Shown here: positions 9,501 through 15,870 of the stretch, piece after piece
How the letters are laid out: every line of letters begins with the position of its first letter
Position numbering within the stretch: the stretch's first letter is position 1
Assembly: GCA_965656875.1 (NCBI GenBank)
Contig: CBFHMJ010000044.1
Location: 1 to 51,959 of the forward strand
Source: CBFHMJ01 sp965656875
Lineage (GTDB): Bacteria; Pseudomonadota; Gammaproteobacteria; Enterobacterales; Alteromonadaceae
Reading direction: 5' to 3'
Length of the DNA: 51,959 bases
The notes under the pieces: model-generated
Seen by the model: the letters and a program-made list of their open reading frames with translations, nothing else
Told to the model about the DNA's origin: nothing
Databases searched by the model: none
Made by a program: the position numbers and the translations under genes

Positions 9501-12500
9501 CCATCGTCATTCATCGCAGTGGTTTCTATCTGCTTTATTTCAGCACCGGCAGGTAACCAGCTTTTTACATCAATGTGCGTCGCCTGTGCTGCGAGCCCGA
9601 CAGAGGGCTGGTGCCAGGTAAAGGTTGTTGCCGGCAGACAAACACCGGTCAGTGAACCATTACACCGGGTAATGCTGCTCAGTAATGAACGGGAAGTGGT
9701 TGTACTGGTCTGGTAAGCGAAGTGATAACTGTCCATGGCCGCATCAGGTCGCTCAGCCCGGAAGATATTCAGGGTTTTCAGGCGAACGGTTGCCTGCTTT
9801 TCGTCCCCTTTAAAAAAGAAATGGTTGGTATCAGCCCGGGATTCATAAACAAATTCAACCTTGTGACCACTCCAGCTGATACCGCTCATCCGGCTCAGTT
9901 CATTCTGTGCCGGATGCCAGTGATACTGAACAGACTGACCAAACACATCGGTGATACGGTTAAGGCTCCATTCGTAATCAGCGCCGTGACGCGTGTTATG
10001 CTTCACCGAATCAGCGGTTTCACCAAACCAGCTCTGCCCCCCATTGCCGTTATCCACCCGGAACGTGATGTCATTACCGCTGCGGTGCAACACCACGCGC
10101 TCACCAGTGTAACGGTCCGGTTGATAAACCGCGCCCTGTTGCCAGTGCGTGCCGGCCGTCAGGCGTAATCGCTGACCATCAAGACACAGTGCATCATTAT
10201 CATCAAAGTTAACGGGGAGCGGATGACCGTCATCCACAATGGTCTGACGACAACGGGCAATTCGTCTGGCTCCCTGAACCGACCAGCCCACACCCAGCAT
10301 GCTGTTCGCGCCCTGGCTGTTGTATCCCAGTGTCAGTGCCGGTGTCAGACCGCCCTTGCCTGATGGCAGAGCGACCGGTAGTGACCAGACGGCACCACCA
10401 CTGCCGGACACCGATGCCTGCCCATTCAGACGCCCCACTTTTTCAGATGCCGGGTCTACCCCCGGGTCAGTAAAGACGGTGGGTGCAACCGGTGTTTCCG
10501 GATTAGCCGGCGTTTGTGCCTGTTGCACCGTAATAGCAAAGTCATTCAGGTAAACATACTTCAGGCCTTCACCCGGGTAGTTATAACTGTCTGTTACCCC
10601 AAGGCGAATACCGCTGCGGGTACCAATATCCAGTGTGCCCGGGGTGCCGTGAATACGGCCGGTTGCAGCATCAAACGTCAGCCAGGCAGGCAGATTTGCA
10701 CTGACAAACGTCAGCGTGTCACCCGGGTTACGGTCTTCGGCACCCGGGGTGAAATCATAGGCTTGTCCCACACGGACCGTGGATGGTGGCACACCGGTAA
10801 TCGTCGGTGGCTCAGGCGGGCGAACAATCGTGACGTTAAGCGTGGTTTTACGGCTGGTTGTACCATCATGCACCCGGACATCCACAGGCGTGCTGCCCGG
10901 TGAACTGCCGGCCGTAACCTGTAACACATGCTGACCGTTGACAAACTGTGGCACCAGGCGGTCCGGACTAATCAGTGACGGGTCATGAGCACTGGCGGTA
11001 ATCGTCAGGTTTTCCAGCGGGGTTTCCACGTCACTGACGACCAGAGGCACACTCAGCACCTGACGGGTCAGCATATTAACGTCGGCCAGCGGCTGAATCA
11101 CGGGTAAGTCATTAATACTGAGTACTGTCACCGTAAACGTGGCCGATGTGGACAACTCACCATCAGACACCGCCACCGTCACGGTGGATACACCGTGCAT
11201 ATTCGCCGTCGGTGCCAGGGTGAGATAGCGTGAACCACCACTGCCACTGAAGGTAATATTACTGAGTGGCAATAAGGCCGGATTTGAACTGCTGATGGCC
11301 TGCAAACTGAATTGAGAAGCGGGTGTTTCAACATCACTGACGGTTATCGGCGTAATGTTGGTTGCGTCTTCATTCAGTTGTATATCGGCAATGACGGATA
11401 ACACAGGCGCATCATTCACCCCATTCACCGTCAGATGGAACGTGCGGGAAGTGGTTTGTGTGCCATCGTTGACATGCACCGTGATATCGGTCTCACCGTC
11501 ACGACCTGGTAACGGGGTGATGGTCATAGTGCGGCTCTGACCGCTGCCGGAGAAGGTGATGTCCGTGGTGTTGACCAACAGCGGATTGCCGGCGGTGGCA
11601 CTGAGGCTTAACTGGCTTATATCCGTATCAATGTCAGCAATCGTGAATGGCACCTGCAGGGTTTCATCCTCGTTCATCACCTGCATCGCAATGGTGCTGA
11701 CGGTTGGTGCATCATTCACCGGATTAACGGTGTAACTCAGGCCATAGGTGGCTTCAACGGTGCCGTCATGGACACCGAGCCAGATTGTGCCACTGCCGGA
11801 GTGATTCGCCGCCGGGGTTAAGGTCAGGGTTCGGGTGTTACCACTGCCGCTGATGACGGCATTACTGACCGGGACTAAGGCGGTGTTGCTGCTGCCTTTT
11901 ACCCGAAGGACCACCTCTGATGCCGGGGTTTCCACATCGTTTAGCGTCAGGGTAATGGCCTGAGAAGTATCTTCATCAAACACATGACCACTGAGTGGTC
12001 CGGCGGTGGGTGTGTCATTGACCGGATTAACCGTAAAGGTTAAACCATAGGTGGCCGAGTCGGTGCCATCACTCAGTTGCAGCCAGATAATACCGCTGCC
12101 GGACTGATTGGCTGCCGGGGTTAAGGTAATGCGTCGGGTTGCACCACTGCCACTAATCACCACATTCGGGGTGGGCAGTACCGTGTAATTACTGCTGCCC
12201 ACCGAGGTCAGGGTCAATGCAGAAGCCGGGGTTTCCACATCGGCCACCGGCACAACAATGGTCAGCGGCGTGTCTTCGGTCAGCACATGCCCGGCCAGGC
12301 CTGTGGCAACCGGCAGGTCATTGACCGGATGAATCACCACGTTAAAGGTGTAGTCCTGTGCATCCGTGCCGTCAGAGACCCGGAAGGTCACATCACTGCT
12401 GCCGTGTTGATGAGCCGCGCCCTGAAGTTGCAGGGTACGGGCGGTGCCACTGCCACCGGGTACAATGTTCGCCAGCGGTAATACTGCCGGGTTACTGCTC

Positions 12501-14833
12501 GACAATACTGAAACCGATGCGGCATTCACATCAGAATCAAAATCCCGCAGGGTGTAGGTAATCGTCGCTGAGGTGTCTTCATTCACCGTATAGCCGGCGG
12601 ATAAATGACTGACATACGGCGCATCGTTTACACAGTTAACGGTCAGGGAGACCAGCACCGCAGAAGAAACCGCTCCAAAGGCGTCTTTCACCCGGTAAGT
12701 AAAGCGGTCATCACCACACCACTGGTTATACGGGGTGTATACGGCCTGATTGCCGTTAATCACCACCTGACCACCCAGTGGCACAGCTCTGATATCGTGC
12801 AGTGATATCAGATGACCGTCCGGGTCGGTGTCATTGGCGAGTACACTCAGGGCCGCTGGGGTGTCTTCAAGAAGATGGGTAAAGGTATCCGCTACGGCCA
12901 CCGGTGCCCGGTTAGTGACAGTAATGGTGAAACTCGTGGACGGGCCACAGCCCACCGACGGGCTACAGGCCTGTGCCCGCCAGACATAACTGCCCGGCTC
13001 ATTAAGACTTTTACTGACATGATGCTGATTCTGCTGCCACTGCGTTCGGGTAAAATCATAAATCAGTGTTTCAGCACCGCCGTTGAACGACTGCCAGACC
13101 TTGTGATTTGTGCCATCGACAGAATACCCCGCTTCAACAAAGTCCAGACTGACGGTTGCATTCGAATACACCGAGGTTGCCGATAACACCGGTGAGCGAA
13201 TCGCCTCCGGGGCATCGTACACATAAATCCGTCGCCAGGGGCTTAAACCACTACAGCCGACACTGTTACAGGCTTTGTATTTATAGTAACGATGGCCTGC
13301 GGTTGAATAAGAAAATGTCGGCTGAAACACACTGCCGGAATAAACTTTCGTGTAAGTCACCGCTGCCGGGTCAAGACCGCCATCACCGGCATAGAGTTCG
13401 TAATAGGTGGCCCCCGAGACTGAGGTAAAACCAACATGAAATCCAATATTCAGGGGTTTATAGGCACTGCCGGAGATGGTGGGATAATCGGTGGGCGTGT
13501 CTGGCAAGGTCAGAAAGCTACAACCGCTACCCTCGGTGCCGCTGGTCGGGTTGTATAGCGGGTCGTTACAGTCAATGGCATCTGTTGATGCTGAGTCAAT
13601 GGCATCTGTTGATGCTGAGTCAATGGCATCTGTTGATGCTGAGTCAATGGCATCTGTTGATGCTGAGTCAATGGCATCGGTATTGTCCGGAGTACGCAGC
13701 GCGTGAGGTTTAACGGTGTCAGGATTAACCGGTGCCTGTTTATTTGTGACCGATGCGCTGCCCGATGACTGGCGAGCCACCACATCACCAGGCTCCCCCG
13801 AACTCTGTGAATGCCATTCACCCCGCTCATCAAAACCACCCGGTCGGTTATTACGACGCAGCAGTTCCACGCCCGGCGTCAACAGGCCATTAATCGCCAT
13901 AATACTGTGGCGTTCATCATCCCAGTCGTGATTAGTCAGGCGGTGACGGATTTGCTGACCGCGAGAGGAGAAACGGCCTTTATCAGAGCTCAGCACTAAC
14001 CAGTGCGGGTCATTGGCTTTGCGAGCTACCGCAAAGATATCGTCTCTGCCGTCGTTGTTGTAATCAGCAATAATCAGGCGGGAGCTTTGTTGTGTTGCCC
14101 AGACGGCTTCTTCGCCGGGCGACTGATGCACATTAAGCTGACCGTTGTCCTCGGTCTGCATCAGGACATGAGCCCGGTCATGACGGTGCGGGTTGTCACT
14201 CAGGGCAATAAATTCATCGCGGCCATCGCCGTTAAAATCACCGGCGTAATAGAGGTAGGCATCAAAGGCGTTGAGGAAATGCAGGGATTCAGGATTAGAT
14301 AAGGTCTGAGACACCTCAGCAAAGCCGCTGCCGTTTGACAGCCTGACTCTGGCTTCACCGGCGCTGATGGTTACCAGGTCGTCTTTGCCGTCGCCATTGA
14401 TATCCGCCAGCAGTAACCGGGCGGAGGCATAATCCGGCAAAAAGGTGAGGAAATGAGAATCATCGGTCAGATATTGACGAGAAGCGGACTGAAAAGTAAC
14501 TGAACCCGTTTCAGAACCCCTGGGCTGCAACAGTAAATCATCACGACCATCGCCGTTAATGTCGCCATGCAGGGCGATAAACTGCTCGCTGTTCCAGCTA
14601 ACGGTGTCGTTTGCTGACGCGGTGCTGGTTAGCGTGGTGAGTATTAACAGCCAGAACAGTCGTATGATCGCTGTTTTAGTTGTTGTGGTTTTATTCCTGT
14701 AAAAACCGTGTCCGTTGCCCTTGCCCTGTTGATCACCGGTACCATGTGATGACTTAACCCTGTGTAACGCCGACGTATTATCCGCAAAACAGTCCATTAC
14801 CTGACTACTGCTCACTGCCTTCTCCTTCGTCAT
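3581..14833 (-). CDS. Giant secreted SpvB/RHS polymorphic toxin with Hint domain and C-terminal toxin
   Basis: A 3750-residue protein. A hydrophobic export segment lies at about residues 55-75 ending TASA, after an unusually long basic leader. Then come FG-GAP/VCBS-type D-x-N-G-D-G-x-D repeats (about 85-300), an 8-residue STDAIDSA tandem repeat (about 385-421), Fn3/Ig-like segments, cadherin-like modules each opening with an E-D-T/E-type turn (about 640-1330), a putative Ig domain (about 1350-1440), and the SpvB/TcaC-like domain from about 1465 with further FG-GAP repeats. RHS/YD repeats end at DPTGY (about 3284). A Hint domain (about 3489-3628, CFVAGTEV at its start, VLVHNC at its end) should cleave off the 122-residue tail. 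That tail has a ParB/sulfiredoxin-like pattern (LPVEFIVRNGE, LNNRSMTALRRAGM), so a nuclease activity is possible but unproven. It is probably exported and surface-associated. No T6SS PAAR domain is present. Confidence 0.9.
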   Translation of the reverse strand: MTKEKAVSSSQVMDCFADNTSALHRVKSSHGTGDQQGKGNGHGFYRNKTTTTKTAIIRLFWLLILTTLTSTASANDTVSWNSEQFIALHGDINGDGRDDLLLQPRGSETGSVTFQSASRQYLTDDSHFLTFLPDYASARLLLADINGDGKDDLVTISAGEARVRLSNGSGFAEVSQTLSNPESLHFLNAFDAYLYYAGDFNGDGRDEFIALSDNPHRHDRAHVLMQTEDNGQLNVHQSPGEEAVWATQQSSRLIIADYNNDGRDDIFAVARKANDPHWLVLSSDKGRFSSRGQQIRHRLTNHDWDDERHSIMAINGLLTPGVELLRRNNRPGGFDERGEWHSQSSGEPGDVVARQSSGSASVTNKQAPVNPDTVKPHALRTPDNTDAIDSASTDAIDSASTDAIDSASTDAIDSASTDAIDCNDPLYNPTSGTEGSGCSFLTLPDTPTDYPTISGSAYKPLNIGFHVGFTSVSGATYYELYAGDGGLDPAAVTYTKVYSGSVFQPTFSYSTAGHRYYKYKACNSVGCSGLSPWRRIYVYDAPEAIRSPVLSATSVYSNATVSLDFVEAGYSVDGTNHKVWQSFNGGAETLIYDFTRTQWQQNQHHVSKSLNEPGSYVWRAQACSPSVGCGPSTSFTITVTNRAPVAVADTFTHLLEDTPAALSVLANDTDPDGHLISLHDIRAVPLGGQVVINGNQAVYTPYNQWCGDDRFTYRVKDAFGAVSSAVLVSLTVNCVNDAPYVSHLSAGYTVNEDTSATITYTLRDFDSDVNAASVSVLSSSNPAVLPLANIVPGGSGTARTLQLQGAAHQHGSSDVTFRVSDGTDAQDYTFNVVIHPVNDLPVATGLAGHVLTEDTPLTIVVPVADVETPASALTLTSVGSSNYTVLPTPNVVISGSGATRRITLTPAANQSGSGIIWLQLSDGTDSATYGLTFTVNPVNDTPTAGPLSGHVFDEDTSQAITLTLNDVETPASEVVLRVKGSSNTALVPVSNAVISGSGNTRTLTLTPAANHSGSGTIWLGVHDGTVEATYGLSYTVNPVNDAPTVSTIAMQVMNEDETLQVPFTIADIDTDISQLSLSATAGNPLLVNTTDITFSGSGQSRTMTITPLPGRDGETDITVHVNDGTQTTSRTFHLTVNGVNDAPVLSVIADIQLNEDATNITPITVSDVETPASQFSLQAISSSNPALLPLSNITFSGSGGSRYLTLAPTANMHGVSTVTVAVSDGELSTSATFTVTVLSINDLPVIQPLADVNMLTRQVLSVPLVVSDVETPLENLTITASAHDPSLISPDRLVPQFVNGQHVLQVTAGSSPGSTPVDVRVHDGTTSRKTTLNVTIVRPPEPPTITGVPPSTVRVGQAYDFTPGAEDRNPGDTLTFVSANLPAWLTFDAATGRIHGTPGTLDIGTRSGIRLGVTDSYNYPGEGLKYVYLNDFAITVQQAQTPANPETPVAPTVFTDPGVDPASEKVGRLNGQASVSGSGGAVWSLPVALPSGKGGLTPALTLGYNSQGANSMLGVGWSVQGARRIARCRQTIVDDGHPLPVNFDDNDALCLDGQRLRLTAGTHWQQGAVYQPDRYTGERVVLHRSGNDITFRVDNGNGGQSWFGETADSVKHNTRHGADYEWSLNRITDVFGQSVQYHWHPAQNELSRMSGISWSGHKVEFVYESRADTNHFFFKGDEKQATVRLKTLNIFRAERPDAAMDSYHFAYQTSTTTSRSLLSSITRCNGSLTGVCLPATTFTWHQPSVGLAAQATHIDVKSWLPAGAEIKQIETTAMNDDGMPDLMVIYQDSADNWLMRLGQGDGSRFTDTGIDVPLPASYDGRMQQSDFDNNGISDLWLDGVVWYASGDGTYEQVSIDNLEQLSVADFDGNGLPDLVSVREVFLNKPGQTRATRFKTSTPLFSEQALLEQIRTPTYITNDDRTGSEDLTRTGGHARDIWRDLDGDGQLDLIMAVTNHVVDVVLAPPGQQVETWDHSQQVYHITRTADSQWTARTPVEGLSSHEWDNASGMYAPGQLSRSGDVNGDGLADSGRFVANGVGVEYVYEPWSFGQFSFRQPGSTIDGFAAAQTDLNQDGRMDFVRYNPEADEYEVLLGWQGGTREGQVFARHLGLTRSHIKIPETVDGSDLQLSIKNVLWADMDGDGYPGLIAADYIFGTVRLWHDANTDGTPGDVLLSVTDGFGATARWQYGPSRDTALYQMGEFGAVSVDAGDGAVREARPSHYLVSDLRIEHGADAQGNPFSSHQRFAYKGYRMQLGGRGALGMECMTRQDVVNDNRTEHCYYQAFPHTGQIKSIRHWQGDRLMADTRAATPQVFSLNNGRNYFVAAGSTTGVQYALDSDLAAGDGLATTPWPVSSQTTDSQYEVAADGHTIHLKKTTVTTADLLTNEADKVVTTTRSWYPVDERWFTNQLKTESVSLAQAGKTTLKTTSGLHYDDITGQQTVVNRNTQGNEYTYLRTETVRDALGHAIRVTQCSSHFVTNKLSGTQQCSDGMGTTVDDPYKVFRRVEQQWDSTGRYLVSTGNGLFTQMQYSQFSERGQPQVTTDADGASTYTGYDTFGRAYYTASDDGSYQVTRQALCANTTTCPASATVETTVTGAGEVTAVSWQDLSGREVRSAANRLDGRLAFTDTVYNHKGQAVSVTAPYFTGETPVKTRFSYDGLGRQQQEIRPDDTVITTTLNQGVTATRVQGNWSGTDWATATDRTRSQTANGFGELTVSTDELGHEVRYEYDAGGNLVRTRNADGSDILTPHDALGRQQSLTDPDKGFHRYQYNALGELIHTSTPGSSDNTFITETSTMDGAGRMVKRVMTDGQGSVVDTLIRHYNGHRLQQETFDSRDTANTATQYFYDSLGRMNKSSVNLGGSVYHTQTTFDEYGRVFQQFDALGDAYGLRYHYQHGFVVKQQEARDGEQGVVYVTTDQMDARGNVLQQTAGNGLITGRQYDRNTGFLTRITTGNLQQLDYEYDGLGNLRARLDLNTRLGPQKREHFEYDALSRVTSAYLTAGSTPTVRTHQISYTANGNIQTNSTTEAGATYQYGQSVIACSITPGLHALSAVGSLNFCYDNRGNQTKRWRNSTLTRDVTYSAFDKPVEINSIVQGETRTTRFTYDGNRSRWLRTDEENGEITTTLYVGNLEIETKPDGSTQTKRYVGGHVIDTHRSDGTRTTHYLTHDHLGSIDVITDETGAPVQNLSFDLWGNRRQVEDWSAMQQAFVDRGLTDLLNITQRGFTGHEHVDHADVIHMNGRIYDPTLGRFMQADPIVQAPDNLQSLNRYSYVFNNPLSYTDPTGYRGLTLCGGSCFLSTHDDSFYPAAEIMANMGGYSGMFMNGGRLEFGFARASRAAASFSFDTHFVNALIAMNKTKVTVTDCGSGGCSSGQSGSSSSTRSETGHSSFKWLAMADNSGGLGGMLNRQNISLASGDISSEQYAENIQTIGQGGVTGAMMVLPVDDVALVAVGAVKVGGYLVKGAQNAGKVIKKTREALKNRAKLDKKAPCNCFVAGTEVTTKEGYKAIEDITVGDEVLAKNVLTGEQAWKPVTQTFVIPDNRLYEILLDTGKDRPLTLEASATHPFYIPAKGWRTTTELTPGDVIETDGQTSARVISVNDLHNNALTYNFAVADFETYYVSRERVLVHNCPEVDEVAKNGVKFGQGSVKNTFAHGPFKGRTIGDVADGLRSGKISPDSLPVEFIVRNGERVALNNRSMTALRRAGMEPTKLINRTGSKTHERLLDSHLRGGQPSDVIRIRGAGLGASSIE
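4980..5789. repeat. About 810-bp direct repeat of RHS core, copy 2 (inside the main toxin gene)
   Basis: Partner of the copy at 1681-2490. It covers the last RHS core repeats up to the DPTGY codons, that is, exactly the point after which RHS C-termini are swapped in other bacteria. Confidence 0.9.
13571..13679. repeat. In-frame 24-bp tandem repeat in the toxin gene
   Basis: A 24-bp unit (on the plus strand beginning GTCAATGGCATCTGTTGA) occurs four full times plus a partial fifth copy. It encodes the 8-residue unit STDAIDSA. The copies are identical or nearly so, which suggests length variation by slippage or recombination without frame change. It separates the N-terminal FG-GAP region from the Ig/cadherin-like stalk and probably acts as a flexible linker. 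Confidence 0.9.
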
Positions 14834-15072
14834 GGTTTGTTTACCCGGGGTATCTTTCCGGTTCCAATATAGAACCGTGGTGATAAAATGCGCAGGAATT
14901 TAACTGAAAGCCAGGTAATTGTAAATTAATCATTTAACGATGGCGCATGTTGTTGATGTAGTGTTTCTTTTAGGTGTCGGTTTCAATAAAAATGTTGTCG
15001 ATGCAGGCCGTTCCGTCCGAGACGTTTCAAAACAGAGTGGATGCCGAAAATCAGGGTATACGGATTTTAATT

Positions 15073-15212
15073 CAGCAGTGCGTTCGATCACGCAGTATAT
15101 CGCTTGGCTCTATAATGAGAACAGATCTCGCCAGTTTAATAATGGACTATCACCACAAGCAACAAAACAGGAATATCAAAGAACCTCTAAAGTAGTGGCC
15201 AGTTTTTGTTGA
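15073..15212 (+). pseudogene. IS3-family transposase (OrfB) C-terminal remnant
   Basis: The frame reads SITQYIAWLYNENRSRQFNN followed by GLSPQATKQEYQ and a stop. This matches the end of IS3-family OrfB integrase-type transposases (typically W-Y-N-x-x-R-x-H-x-x-x-N-G-L-x-P). The DNA directly after it (about 15194-15222, GGCCAGTTTTTGTTGACCTA) resembles a terminal inverted repeat of this family. Upstream catalytic parts are missing, so the element is dead. Confidence 0.75.
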
Positions 15213-15420
15213 CCTACAGGTTTACAATGAACTTAACAATAGAGAAACGAGATGAGAGGTTGATGTCTCTACCTGAAGGGCACCACCAGAACTAATTCTG
15301 TTAAAGCACACACGTATGACCCAGACTTTATGCCATCTTAGTTCAATGGCGTTCAAGGGTGGGCGAGCATCACGAACGAGTCTTCAGAATGAAGGATATT
15401 CTTGCTGATGGAGAACGCTT
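15213..15420. other. Decayed intergenic DNA
   Basis: This lies between the IS3 remnant and the small frame at 15421. It contains a short open run ending RMKDILADGERF near 15410 but no start or complete domain, and no recognisable RNA or promoter. Probably debris left by mobile elements. Confidence 0.35.
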
Positions 15421-15585
15421 TTGTCATCATCACCAACAGACACTGTAATTACGGTTGTTCAAACTGGTTGGTATTACGATCAATTTGTTACTCCAAGCTG
15501 GGTAGCGAACTTTAGTGAACAAGAAATGATTTTCCAAAATGATTCCCCAGAGAAGTTGAGTGCCAAAGGTACATTTATGGATTAG
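15421..15585 (+). pseudogene. Small orphan frame, probably a gene remnant
   Basis: An open frame of 54 residues from a TTG, containing TVVQTGWYYDQFVTPSWVAN and FQNDSPEKLSAKGTF. The composition looks like real protein (aromatic-rich, balanced), but there is no ribosome site and the frame is closed by a stop just upstream. I do not recognise the family. It is most likely the end of a gene whose 5' part was lost; a genuine small gene is less likely. Confidence 0.3.
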
Positions 15586-15870
15586 CAAGAGTCCGTTGCC
15601 CGCTTATGCCAAAACACTGCTTTAATGACTTTTTCACTGTGCTTAGCTTTCGCTGCTTGAATCGATACTAATGCAATTGGCAGCCATCGGCTAAGCCATA
15701 ACCTTCCCATACCATAACGTCCGTGATTAACGGTTTCACTCGTTAGCACATTATAGCCTCGTGACAACGCCTCACCGATTTAGATCATCATTGGCGATTT
15801 ATATTGAATAACCGCTGAATTGTCGTATATTCATTATGGAAACAGATGTATCGCTAAGATGGGTTTAACA

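Noticed and set aside
13571..13679. CRISPR or regulatory iterons
   Set aside because: The 24-bp units are directly adjacent, in frame and code for STDAIDSA.
3696..14302. Many plus-strand open frames opposite the giant toxin gene
   Set aside because: All lie opposite a single 3750-codon frame with clear domains and show biased, proline/arginine-rich content typical of shadow frames.
15582..15767. 61-codon minus-strand frame ending at 15582
   Set aside because: It starts without a ribosome site and has no motif; may be debris of a mobile element but cannot be assigned.
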